Source: Enorma sp964624825 (GTDB lineage Bacteria; Actinomycetota; Coriobacteriia; Coriobacteriales; Coriobacteriaceae). Taken from it: a stretch of 64,000 nt of DNA. Position 1 is the stretch's first letter; the number at the start of each line of letters is the position of its first letter. Below the pieces are notes generated by a model. That model was not told the DNA's origin and did not search any database. It worked only from the letters and a program-made list of their open reading frames with translations. The stretch spans positions 1 to 64,000 of the forward strand of contig CAZUYD010000004.1 of assembly GCA_964624825.1 (NCBI GenBank), in the 5' to 3' direction. Position numbers and translations under genes: made by a program. Positions 34,316-43,066 of the stretch are shown here, piece by piece.

Positions 34316-36775
34316 CTAGAGCGGGGTATCTACCTGCGTCAGCTTCACCTCTTCACCAAAGACGCTTCCCAGCACCGAGGCGACGTCATCGGGGTCAATC
34401 TGCTGGTTAAGCTGGCCATCCGCGCCGGCTTGCCGCTCAAACGACTGCGGCGGCCGAGCCGCGAAGTCGGGCTGTGCCGTCTCTGGTGGCGAAGCGGGCG
34501 CGCTTGGAGCCGGTGGCGGGGTCGGTGGAACATCTTCCGGCATATCAAAGGGGGGAAGCGATTCGTCATAGGGCATCGCTTCAAGATCATCATAGGGAAC
34601 CCGGTCGTCCTCCCATGCTGCTTCGTCGGTTGGAGCGGACGGGGCGGAAACGGGATTCGGCTGAGACGAGGCGGGGGCTGCGAAAGCAGGTTCCGGCCGC
34701 ACAGGAGCCCCCGACTGCACAGGAGCCGGTACCGCGGCAGCAGGCTCTGGTCGCGCGGAAGCAGACGGCACCGCGGCGGAATCTGCCTGCGCAGGAACAG
34801 ACGGTGCTGCCGCATGGTCTGCCTGCGCGGCAGCAGAAGCGATATCTGCCCGCGCGGGAGCAGGTGTCGTAGAGGTCGAATCGGGCTGCGCGACATCGGG
34901 CGACCCGAGGGCGGAGCTCGACGGGACGGAAACGGACACGGTAGCGGATGGCGCCGATGCCGGTGCGTCTGCGCGCGCCGGTGCGACCGATCCGGTAGCG
35001 TTCGCCGGCGCGGCAGAGGCGGCGGGCGCAGCCGATGCGCGGCGTGGCGCAGCGGGCGCATGCGCAGGAGCATCGTCCATCACATAGCGCACGGTACGCG
35101 CACCGAACACCGCGGCTATCTGCGGCAGTACGACCGACTGGGCGTCCGCGCGGCCGAGCATGCTGATCGCAAAGTTCGATCCTGCCGGAAACCGAACCGT
35201 GAGCGTCGCACCATCGTCCGCCCCCGCGCGCGAGCTCTGCAGCAGCGCGCCGCGCGAAGGCTGCGCTGCGATCACGCGCTTGATGACGTCGCGCCATTTG
35301 CGCTGGAGCTCGCCTTCGTCGGAAACCGGTGCGGTCGGCGCCGCTGCGGCCGCAGCGACCTCCGCAGCAGAAGGCGGCGTCGGGCGGAGATCCGCGTTCG
35401 CAGCGGACGGGGCTGCCGGCGCTTCCGGCGCATGCTCGACTGACGAGGCCGGCTCTGAGGCTGCTGCAGCCACACCCGCCTTAGCGCCCAGCGCCGGTGG
35501 CTCCGAAGCCGCGCCATCCGTCGCTGCCCCCGGTGCCGAGCCCGCAGCTACGCCCATAAGCACCGCCGCACCGGCACTGCTGAGCGGCGCTGACGGCACG
35601 CCCGCCGCAAGCTGGGACTCCAGTCGCGCAACCCGTTCCGCCAGCGCCTCGAGTGTCAGGTCGGATTCGGGACGCGCCAGGCGCGTGAGCGCGATCTCCA
35701 GCACAAGCCGCGTGTCGGCCGCCGTGCGCATCTCGAGCGCGGCATCGTCGAGCACCGTGAGCACGCGCGCCAGGCGGTCGGTGCCCTCGAACAGCTCAGC
35801 TTCTTCCGTAAGCGCGCCAACCTCCTCGGGCGTTCCCTCGAAGAGCTCCGTCTGCGCCCCCGCCACGCGCGCCACGTACACATCGCGCACGTGCGCCACC
35901 AAGTCGCGCGTCAGGTCGATCAGATCCTCGCCGGCATCGACCTGTGCGCGCACCAGGCCGAACAGGGCAGGTACATCACGCGCAGCGATGGCGCGGCACA
36001 ACTCGGACAGCACCGTGCCCGATACCTCGCCCAAAAGCGACCGCGCATCCACGACATGTACCGCCCCGTTCCCGAACACCGAAAGCTGCTCGAGCGTAGA
36101 GAGCGCGTCGCGCATGCCGCCGCGAGCATGCCTGGCCACGATGTCGAGCGCCTCGTCGTCGTAGCCGAACTGCTCCTGCTCGCAGATGTAGCGCAACCGC
36201 GCCACGATGTCCTCGTTGCCGATGCGGTGGAAATCGAACCGCTGGCACCGCGAGAGAATCGTCTCGGGAATCTTTTGCGGGTCGGTGGTGCAGAGCACGA
36301 ACACCACGTGGCTCGGCGGCTCCTCGAGAGTCTTGAGCAGCGCGTTGAACGCTGCCGTCGTGAGCATGTGAACCTCGTCGATGATGTAGATCTTGAATGC
36401 GCCCCGCACCGGCGCGAAGTTGACCGAGCCGATGATCTCTTCGCGCACGTTGTCCACACCGGTGCGCGACGCCGCGTCGAGCTCGTAGACATCCGGGTGC
36501 ACGCCCTCGGCGACCTGCGCGCACTCGGGGCAGGTACCATCCGGCAAGCACCCCGACGCGCCCTCGGTGCGCGCCGCCTCGGCATGCTCGCAAAGCAGCG
36601 CCTTCGCCAAGATGCGCGCCATGGTGGTCTTGCCGGTCCCGCGCGGCCCACAGAACAGGTAGGCGTGACCCAGGCGCCCCTCGGTCACCGCATGCTCGAG
36701 CGTCGAGACGATATGCCGCTGACCCACCACGCTCCCGAAGGTGAGCGGACGATATTTCCTATAGAGCGACTCCAT
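34316..36775 (-). CDS. dnaX: DNA polymerase III subunit gamma/tau
   Basis: Clamp-loader subunit of 819 residues. The ATPase part has MESLYRKYRPLTFGSVVGQ, Walker A GPRGTGKTTMARIL near residue 45, the zinc cluster with Cys near 64-82, Walker B IIDEVHML and the SRC motif in ILSRCQRFDF. After domain III (to about residue 370) comes a 400-residue tail rich in Ala, Pro and Ser with a short conserved C-terminal end (DDVASVLGSVFGEEVKLTQV). The repeated Ala-Pro blocks near residues 590-740 are low-complexity. The ATG at 36775 has AAAGGAG five bases upstream; the longer frame to 36937 is not used. Confidence 0.96.
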   Translation of the reverse strand: MESLYRKYRPLTFGSVVGQRHIVSTLEHAVTEGRLGHAYLFCGPRGTGKTTMARILAKALLCEHAEAARTEGASGCLPDGTCPECAQVAEGVHPDVYELDAASRTGVDNVREEIIGSVNFAPVRGAFKIYIIDEVHMLTTAAFNALLKTLEEPPSHVVFVLCTTDPQKIPETILSRCQRFDFHRIGNEDIVARLRYICEQEQFGYDDEALDIVARHARGGMRDALSTLEQLSVFGNGAVHVVDARSLLGEVSGTVLSELCRAIAARDVPALFGLVRAQVDAGEDLIDLTRDLVAHVRDVYVARVAGAQTELFEGTPEEVGALTEEAELFEGTDRLARVLTVLDDAALEMRTAADTRLVLEIALTRLARPESDLTLEALAERVARLESQLAAGVPSAPLSSAGAAVLMGVAAGSAPGAATDGAASEPPALGAKAGVAAAASEPASSVEHAPEAPAAPSAANADLRPTPPSAAEVAAAAAAPTAPVSDEGELQRKWRDVIKRVIAAQPSRGALLQSSRAGADDGATLTVRFPAGSNFAISMLGRADAQSVVLPQIAAVFGARTVRYVMDDAPAHAPAAPRRASAAPAASAAPANATGSVAPARADAPASAPSATVSVSVPSSSALGSPDVAQPDSTSTTPAPARADIASAAAQADHAAAPSVPAQADSAAVPSASARPEPAAAVPAPVQSGAPVRPEPAFAAPASSQPNPVSAPSAPTDEAAWEDDRVPYDDLEAMPYDESLPPFDMPEDVPPTPPPAPSAPASPPETAQPDFAARPPQSFERQAGADGQLNQQIDPDDVASVLGSVFGEEVKLTQVDTPL

Positions 36776-37337
36776 GCGGTCTCCTTTATGACGTACAGGG
36801 CCTGCTGCCAACAAGTTCGCAGGCAGCCGATCAAGCTGCGCGCGTCGTATGGACGAGCGGCGCAGCCGGCCTGGGGCGGCCATGGCACGGCGTGCTGCCA
36901 TGCCGGCACCCATCGGCGCGCGAGCCATCGGGCGCAACAGCCTCCGTCCTCAGATGGCTACCATGATACCCGCTCGTCCCGAACGCAGCCGCACGATCGT
37001 GTCCGCGATATCCGTGAGGCGGTCGGAGCCCACGCGATAGCAGCCCGCAGCTGCCGGAAAGCTGCCAGCAGAGGCTTCTGTGCATACGTCCCTGCAAAGC
37101 CATCTCTCTAAGAACACAGAGAGTTCGACCGGCGCGTCTTGCGCTCTACGTATGCGAGGGCTGTCCGCACGGCTTGAAGGAGCGGCTCACTCAGGAATGT
37201 CAATCCTGGTTTACCAAAGCCAAATGAAAAGCCTGCTTGCCGCGAACTCAAGAAGGTTCCCACAGCAAGCAGGCCGATCAGTCAGGTATTCGTCGCGATC
37301 TGGCTCTGTTGCAAGAGCGCATCGCTCAACAGGCGTC
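36776..37337. other. Intergenic region between dnaX and xfp
   Basis: About 560 bp without a gene; it contains the xfp terminator near 37227-37275 and must hold the dnaX promoter. I searched for a tRNA or a signal-recognition RNA and found neither. Confidence 0.45.
37227..37275 (-). terminator. Rho-independent terminator after xfp
   Basis: Read on the minus strand: stem GCCTGCTTGC, about 24-base loop, GCAAGCAGGC (37232-37241 with 37266-37275), then TTTT. Confidence 0.75.
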
Positions 37338-39869
37338 CTACTCGTTATCGCCCGCTGTCATCTGCGTCGCAGAGAGCGCCGCATCATCGGACGCGGCCTC
37401 GGGCCACACCCAATCGGTGAAGGCAGGATGATCGTAGCCCTCGGCCACCGCAAATTCAAAGGCCTCGGTACGGAACGCCTCCCACTCGGCAATCTGCGCA
37501 TCGAACTCGGTAGTCCCGCGCGCAGCCTCGACCAAGCGGAGCGCATCGACGGCAAGCTCCCACCGGTCCATGTTGTTCTGGCGAAGCATGTCGTACGGCG
37601 TGGTCGTCGAGCCCTTCTCCTCATAACCATGCACGTGCCAAGCATCGTGGCCGGGACGATCCCATACCAAGCGGCGAATCGTGCCGGCATAGGCATGGAA
37701 GCAGAAGAGCACCGGCTTCTCGCCGTTGCCGAAAAACTCCACGAAGCGCTCGTCGGAAAGCGCCCGGTCGTTTTCGCAGACACTCTGGATCTTCAGAAGC
37801 TCCACGATGTTTACGAACCAAACCTTGACACCCAGCTTCTTGAGCAGGTCGGTGGCCGCAAGCGCCTCGAGCGTGGGCACATCACCGCAGCAAGCAACGA
37901 TAACGTCGGCATCGGCCATCGTCTCGGCCGTGCACGCCCACTGCCAGATCGCCAGCCCCTCCTCGAGCTCAGCCACGGCCTCGTCGACCGTCGAGAAGGT
38001 CGGCGCCGGCTGCTTGCCGCAGAAGATCGCATTCACGCAATTCGTTGACTGGTACACGCGCTGCGCCACGGCGAGTGCCATGTTGGCGTCGGCCGGATAG
38101 TAGGCGTTGACCACATGGGTGTCGTTCGCCTTGTTGAGCAGCACATCGATAAAGCCCGGATCCTGATGCGAGAACCCGTTATGATCCTGACGCCACACAT
38201 GGCTTGAAAGGAACAGGTTGAGGCCGGAAATCGGCTTGCGCCACGGAATCTCGCGCACCGTTGCCTCAAGCCACTTGCAATGCTGGTTGACCATGGAATC
38301 GACTACATGGATAAAGCTCTCATATGAGCTCCACACGCCATGGCGACCGGTCAGCACGTACGCCTCAAGGAAGCCCTCGCACTGGTGCTCGGAAAGCTGC
38401 TCGATCACGCGACCCGTGCTTGCCAGCAGTTCATCGTTGGCCTCATCGGCATAGAAGCCGCCGTGCCATTGCTTTTTGGTCACGCGATACGCGTCCTGCA
38501 GGCGGTTCGAAGACGTCTCATCAGGACCAAAGATGCGGAAGTCGTCGTTCAGCTCCATCACGTCGGCGGTATAGGAGCCAAAGACGCGCGCGGCCTCGGT
38601 GGAACCCCAGCCATGGCCCTTCTCTGCCACGGGAACCTCGTGCGCGTGGATATCCGGCAGGACGAGCTCGCGACGCAGCTTTCCGCCGTTCGCATTGGGA
38701 TTCGCGCCGATGCGCAGGTCGCCGACGGGCATGAAGGCGGTCACCTCGGGGCGCACCTGTCCCTCGGGCGTAAAGAGCGTCTCGGGCTCATAGGAGCGCA
38801 GCCACGAGCGCAGCACGCGGAAGTGCTCGTGCGTGTCCTTGGCCGAGGCAAGCGGCACCTGGTGCGCGAGCCATGAGTCCTCGGTCTTCTTGCCGTCGAT
38901 CTCCTTCGGGCAGGTCCAGCCCTTGGGCGTGCGGAACACGATCATGGGGTACGCCGGGCGAGTAACGTCCTCGCCGGCGCTCAGCTGCGCCTCGGCCGTA
39001 GCCTTGATGTCGCAGATCTCGTTGAAGACCTCTTCGAGCAGCGCGGCAAAACGGCGGTGGATGGCATGATGGCTCTCGTCGTCGAAGCCGCCCACGAAGA
39101 CATGCGGCTTATAGCCCATGCCCTCGAAGAACTTGACGAGCTCTTCGTCGGAGATGCGCGCAAGAATGGTGGGGTTGGCGATCTTATAGCCGTTAAGGTG
39201 CAGAATCGGCAGCACGATGCCGTCGGTGGCAGGGTTTACCAGCTTGTTTGACTGCCACGAGGTTGCAAGCGGGCCGGTCTCGGCTTCGCCGTCGCCCACC
39301 ACGGCGACAGCGAGCAGGCTCGGATTGTCGAGCACGGCACCGTAGGCGTGCGACAACGTATAGCCGAGCTCGCCACCCTCGTGAATGGAGCCCGGCGTCT
39401 CGGGCGCAAAGTGGCTGGGAATACCGCCCGGATACGAGAAGCGGCGGAAGAACTTCTGCAAACCCGCCTCATCGTCGGTGATCTCGGGATAGTTCTCGCG
39501 ATAGGTTCCATCGAGCAGCGACTGCGCGGTGCCCGCCGGTCCACCGTGGCCCGGGCCCATCAAAAAGATGGCGTTCTGCTGATGGTCTGCGATCAGACGG
39601 TTGGTGTGAGCCATGAGGAAGTTGATGCCCGGGGTGGTGCCCCAGTGCCCCACCAAGCGATGCTTCACGTCTGCGCGGCCGAAATCGCGCGTCTCGCCCG
39701 TTTTCTCATCAGTAAAATCCGAGCGCATCAGAGGATTGCTTCGCAGATAGATCTGGCCGACGGACAGATAGTTCGTGCAGCGCCAATACCGATCCACCCC
39801 CTCGATTGCCGCATCCGACACCGGAGCGTCGATTTTTTTCCAGGGCGTACCAAGTGCGGGTTGAGACAT
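37338..39869 (-). CDS. xfp: Xylulose-5-phosphate/fructose-6-phosphate phosphoketolase
   Basis: Thiamine-diphosphate enzyme that cleaves xylulose 5-phosphate or fructose 6-phosphate to acetyl phosphate and a shorter sugar phosphate, feeding acetate kinase for ATP. The 843 residues include VGHWGTTPGINFLMAH, GPGHGGPAG and VVGDGEAETGPLATSW, the ThDP/Mg2+ and substrate regions typical of the family, and the long C-terminal domain ending in a family-specific tail. The 16-bp operator-like palindrome 39 bp upstream and the GntR gene in the same direction suggest local control. Confidence 0.97.
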   Translation of the reverse strand: MSQPALGTPWKKIDAPVSDAAIEGVDRYWRCTNYLSVGQIYLRSNPLMRSDFTDEKTGETRDFGRADVKHRLVGHWGTTPGINFLMAHTNRLIADHQQNAIFLMGPGHGGPAGTAQSLLDGTYRENYPEITDDEAGLQKFFRRFSYPGGIPSHFAPETPGSIHEGGELGYTLSHAYGAVLDNPSLLAVAVVGDGEAETGPLATSWQSNKLVNPATDGIVLPILHLNGYKIANPTILARISDEELVKFFEGMGYKPHVFVGGFDDESHHAIHRRFAALLEEVFNEICDIKATAEAQLSAGEDVTRPAYPMIVFRTPKGWTCPKEIDGKKTEDSWLAHQVPLASAKDTHEHFRVLRSWLRSYEPETLFTPEGQVRPEVTAFMPVGDLRIGANPNANGGKLRRELVLPDIHAHEVPVAEKGHGWGSTEAARVFGSYTADVMELNDDFRIFGPDETSSNRLQDAYRVTKKQWHGGFYADEANDELLASTGRVIEQLSEHQCEGFLEAYVLTGRHGVWSSYESFIHVVDSMVNQHCKWLEATVREIPWRKPISGLNLFLSSHVWRQDHNGFSHQDPGFIDVLLNKANDTHVVNAYYPADANMALAVAQRVYQSTNCVNAIFCGKQPAPTFSTVDEAVAELEEGLAIWQWACTAETMADADVIVACCGDVPTLEALAATDLLKKLGVKVWFVNIVELLKIQSVCENDRALSDERFVEFFGNGEKPVLFCFHAYAGTIRRLVWDRPGHDAWHVHGYEEKGSTTTPYDMLRQNNMDRWELAVDALRLVEAARGTTEFDAQIAEWEAFRTEAFEFAVAEGYDHPAFTDWVWPEAASDDAALSATQMTAGDNE

Positions 39870-39907
39870 GACGTCCTCTTTCCTCTCAAACGAACAGCAA
39901 GCATATT

Positions 39908-39923
39908 ATACGAATATTCGTAT
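39908..39923. promoter_or_regulatory. Operator candidate upstream of xfp
   Basis: Perfect 16-bp palindrome ATACGAATATTCGTAT between xfp and the GntR gene. A 13-of-16 match lies upstream of the aldolase gene at 46226. GntR/HutC proteins bind such AT-rich palindromes. Confidence 0.65.
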
Positions 39924-39998
39924 GTTTTAATAGCCCTAACGGCCTCCTTTTGGCCGGACGGCAAAATATATGGATAGGCGGGACGCCGCGGTGGTGCG

Positions 39999-40736
39999 CT
40001 ACTCTGCTCCGAGCTCAACTTCCAGATGGTAGAGATCGGCACGATAGTAGGTTTTGACAAGCTCCCGCGGCTGGTTGGCTACGTCGTACGAGACGCGCAT
40101 GATGTAGAGCAGCGGATCCCCTTCGTCAATCGTCAAAAGGCTCGCAAGCCCGGTATCGGCAACTATCGAGTGGACCTCCTGGCGCGCACGGCTCCACCTA
40201 ATGCCCAACTCATCACTCATGTACGAACGCAACGATTCCTTAGAGAAATCACGTTCGGTCGCATGCGGAAGAAACGTATGCTCATAGTAGTTGATTTCGA
40301 GGTAATACGGCTGGCTGCCGGCATAGCGTACACGCCGCAAGCGATATACCTCGGTATGCTCGGGCAACCCGAGTACGCGACTGACCTCGCCGGAGGCAGG
40401 CATGATCTGAGCATCGATGAGATGCTTCTCGGCGGGCACGCGATCGTCCACGTTTCGTTTTACGATGCTTGTCACATGGCTGAGGGCAAAGTTCGGACGG
40501 TTCGCAACGACCTCGGACCCCACGCCCCGTCGTTTGCTGATCATGCCGTTATCGGAAAGCATCTCCATGGCCTTGCGCGCCGTCGAGCGCGAAACGCCGT
40601 ATCGCGCCATCAGTTCGCTCTCTGAGGGAATAAGCTCGCCGACCGCGTAAACACCACCCACGATATCCTGGAACAGGATATCGTACAGCTGACGATACAG
40701 TTGCTCTTTCCCACTGAAATCGAGCATCGGAATCAC
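39999..40736 (-). CDS. GntR-family regulator (HutC subfamily)
   Basis: Transcription factor of 245 residues: N-terminal winged helix with QLYRQLYDILFQDIVGGVYA and SESELMARYGVSRSTARKAM (helix-turn-helix near 38-57), then a UTRA effector domain that usually binds a phosphosugar or related metabolite. The GTG start at 40736 has AGGAG eight bases upstream; an ATG nine bases further is less well spaced. It lies between xfp and the PTS operon and is the best candidate to bind the shared operator in front of both. Confidence 0.92.
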   Translation of the reverse strand: MIPMLDFSGKEQLYRQLYDILFQDIVGGVYAVGELIPSESELMARYGVSRSTARKAMEMLSDNGMISKRRGVGSEVVANRPNFALSHVTSIVKRNVDDRVPAEKHLIDAQIMPASGEVSRVLGLPEHTEVYRLRRVRYAGSQPYYLEINYYEHTFLPHATERDFSKESLRSYMSDELGIRWSRARQEVHSIVADTGLASLLTIDEGDPLLYIMRVSYDVANQPRELVKTYYRADLYHLEVELGAE

Positions 40737-40824
40737 CGTTATCTCTCCTGAAAGGTCCGAATAATTGAATCGCCCGATTATCGCACCTGTCTATGATCCC
40801 GTCAGCACGTTTACATGCATATGC

Positions 40825-40864
40825 CAAAAATGAACATCTGCGCACGTGCCCGCGCTGCGCAGAT
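40825..40864 (-). terminator. Possible terminator of the PTS/aldolase operon
   Basis: Minus strand: ATCTGCGCA / TGCGCAGAT stem with an 11-base loop (40836-40864), then GTTCATTTTT. The T tract is not immediate, so strength is doubtful. Confidence 0.4.
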
Positions 40865-40947
40865 AGCCGTATGCGAGGCATGGGCGCCAAGCAGCATCCA
40901 GCTGGCACGCGCTCTGCATCCGAGCGCATGCAAACCCGCCGTGGCTA

Positions 40948-41850
40948 TCACGCCTCGGCCAACGCCTTCTCTACCTCTTCAAGCAGCGGAATCGAGGTTA
41001 AGCCACCCATCGTGCGCACCGAGAGCGACGAGGCCATGGAGCTCCGGCGCAGGTTCTCCTCGAGCGAAAGGCCCGTATACAGACCGTACGCAAACGCCCC
41101 GTGAAAGATATCGCCCGCACCCGTGGTGTCGACCGCATGCGCCTTGAAAGCAGGCATATGGCGAGGCCGTCCCTCCCCATCGCGATACACCAGGCCGCGA
41201 TCGCCCAGCGTCACCACAGCGACCCCGTCGTTGATGCTCTCGATCTGCGTCAGCAGCTCATCCACGGCGCGCTCGTCGTCCGCATCCTCGAGCGCGGACC
41301 CGGTGCACTGGCGGGCAAAATCTTCTGAACAGACCAGGTAGTCGACGGCGCGCGCCACTTCATAGGTGCTCGCGCGATATGTTCCCGCATCGACCATCGA
41401 GCATGCGTCTGGAAATGCCTCTATCAGGGCAAGGCTTATTGCGGGCTCGTGACCGTCAAACAAGAGAACCGCAGGGCTTTCAGATGGAAGCTCGAAAGCG
41501 ACGTCGTGCATCGAAGGCGGGACGTTGAAGATCGTGCGATCTCCGGTAGCGTCATCGACGGCTATCAGGCTGTAGCCCGTGCGTATCTGTTCATCTACCA
41601 GCAGATGGGCGGTGCCCACACCATAGCGCGCGAGGTCCGCTTGCACCAGCGCGCCATACGGATCGCTTCCCAGACGCGCCACCAACTCGACCGGGGCGCC
41701 CCAAAGCGAGCACAAGCAGGCCGCGTTAAGCGCCGGAGCCCCGGAGCATCCCCGGGCGCCCTCTACCCGGTACTTCTGATTTGCCCGCAACGGCCCGGTA
41801 TAGGGAACCGTGATGTCGTAGACCGCCTGCCCCACGCAAAAGATGCTCAT
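40948..41850 (-). CDS. PfkB-family carbohydrate kinase
   Basis: Ribokinase-like kinase of 300 residues: MSIFCVGQAVYDITVPYTGP, the substrate region ARGCSGAPALNAACLCSLWG, and the ATP-site/catalytic VDTTGAGDIFHGAFAYGLY near 240-258. With the aldolase in the same operon it could phosphorylate a sugar monophosphate made by the PTS to the bisphosphate that the aldolase cleaves. The exact sugar is not clear. The ATG at 41850 has AGGAG four bases upstream; the P-loop gene ends seven bp before it. Confidence 0.88.
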   Translation of the reverse strand: MSIFCVGQAVYDITVPYTGPLRANQKYRVEGARGCSGAPALNAACLCSLWGAPVELVARLGSDPYGALVQADLARYGVGTAHLLVDEQIRTGYSLIAVDDATGDRTIFNVPPSMHDVAFELPSESPAVLLFDGHEPAISLALIEAFPDACSMVDAGTYRASTYEVARAVDYLVCSEDFARQCTGSALEDADDERAVDELLTQIESINDGVAVVTLGDRGLVYRDGEGRPRHMPAFKAHAVDTTGAGDIFHGAFAYGLYTGLSLEENLRRSSMASSLSVRTMGGLTSIPLLEEVEKALAEA

Positions 41851-41857
41851 CGCACTC

Positions 41858-42484
41858 CTACTCGCAATCGCCGCAGCCGGCGATAAAGGCATCGATCTGG
41901 TCGAGCAAGGCCGGATAGTCGATGGCGCTCACATCGGTCGCATCGACCTCTATCAGCTCTCCGAGCTGAAAACGGTCGTAGCCTTTGTTCGCGCAGCGGT
42001 CCAGAAAGACCTCGAGCGTCACGAGACCATCGGCCTTGGTGTGATCCTCAAGTACATCACCCTTGTGATAGCAGGTCACCAGATGTCCCAAATGGCGGGA
42101 TTGGCTCAAGTCGCGCGTATACGAGCGCTTGTAGATGACCTTCGGATCACCGACCAAGCGAATGGTGAGCACGCGATAGCCGTATGATCCAGCAAGCTCG
42201 GCAAGGCGTCCCTTCTGCTTATCTGAGAACGGATAATCGCTGATCATCCAGGTGCCCTCAGCGAAGCAGCGCTCCAAACCGGCATAGTAGCGCCGCCATA
42301 CCTCGAGCTCAAGCTCGGCCTTCTCGTCGGCATCGTTAAATCCGACCTCGTCCCAAACCTGCTCTTTGACATCGTCGGGCGTAATCACGGCAAACGAATC
42401 AGGATGCCGCTCAAGAATCATGTTCGTCAGATAGGTCTTACCCGTAGCAGGATAGCCTGCCAGCAGGATGAGGGGTTTACCCAT
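41858..42484 (-). CDS. P-loop kinase/ATPase of unknown substrate
   Basis: Protein of 208 residues. Walker A is LLAGYPATGKTYLTNMIL at residues 7-24; an acidic DDVKEQVWDEVGFND region and a LID-like RSYTRDLSQSRHLGH stretch follow, as in small-molecule kinases of the Zeta/AAA_33 type. The substrate is unknown. It sits between a TPR-like small protein and the PfkB kinase and is co-directional with the PTS genes, so it may act on the sugar or a nucleotide carrier. No membrane segment. Confidence 0.75.
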   Translation of the reverse strand: MGKPLILLAGYPATGKTYLTNMILERHPDSFAVITPDDVKEQVWDEVGFNDADEKAELELEVWRRYYAGLERCFAEGTWMISDYPFSDKQKGRLAELAGSYGYRVLTIRLVGDPKVIYKRSYTRDLSQSRHLGHLVTCYHKGDVLEDHTKADGLVTLEVFLDRCANKGYDRFQLGELIEVDATDVSAIDYPALLDQIDAFIAGCGDCE

Positions 42485-42573
42485 GCGCGTCCTCCCTAAT
42501 CGACTCGAATCAACGCCTAGAGCCGCAGCAGATGCAGGCCGGCGCCCATCGGGCGGCCGGCCATGGATGCTTC

Positions 42574-42966
42574 TTATCCCCTGCCGCGCAACTGATCCTT
42601 AGAAAGCGCGAGCATCTCGTTTACCTTATTCATGTAATACGAAAGCTTCTCGTCGTCCTTGGCCTCGGCGGCCTGGGCGCGCTTCTTGTTATAGAGCTTC
42701 ACGAGCTGCATAGACGCCTTGCCCATCACATGATTGAGCTCAAGGCTCTCTTCATAGGCGGCGATCGCCTCGTCTACCTGATCGATCGAAGCATGCAGCC
42801 CACCCAGGACATCGAGAGCGTTCGCCCGGGCCACGCCCTCAGCGGCCTCAACATCGGCCTGCGCCTTCTCAATCTTGGACAGCACGGCGTCGCGATCAAT
42901 CGCGGGCTCGGGCGCCGGCTCGGGCTTGGCGGCATCCTTCTTCTTTCCAAAGCCAAACAATCCCAT
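42574..42966 (-). CDS. Small TPR-like helical protein
   Basis: Protein of 130 residues: MGLFGFGKKK start, a Pro/Glu-rich linker (residues 13-24), then helices with the TPR-like pattern LGGLHASIDQVDEAIAAYEE and MGKASMQLVKLYNKKRAQ. Function is unknown. A basic patch near the N-terminus might contact the membrane. AGGAGG lies five bases before the ATG. It lies 100 bp after the PTS IIC gene. Confidence 0.7.
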   Translation of the reverse strand: MGLFGFGKKKDAAKPEPAPEPAIDRDAVLSKIEKAQADVEAAEGVARANALDVLGGLHASIDQVDEAIAAYEESLELNHVMGKASMQLVKLYNKKRAQAAEAKDDEKLSYYMNKVNEMLALSKDQLRGRG

Positions 42967-43066
42967 AGCAACCTCCTGAATCGATAGACAAACGAGCCGC
43001 CCCGTTGCCCGGGGTTCCAGGCGAAGGAGCGGCTCAGCTCTGCACAACGTGCGGCAGACGCAAGGT

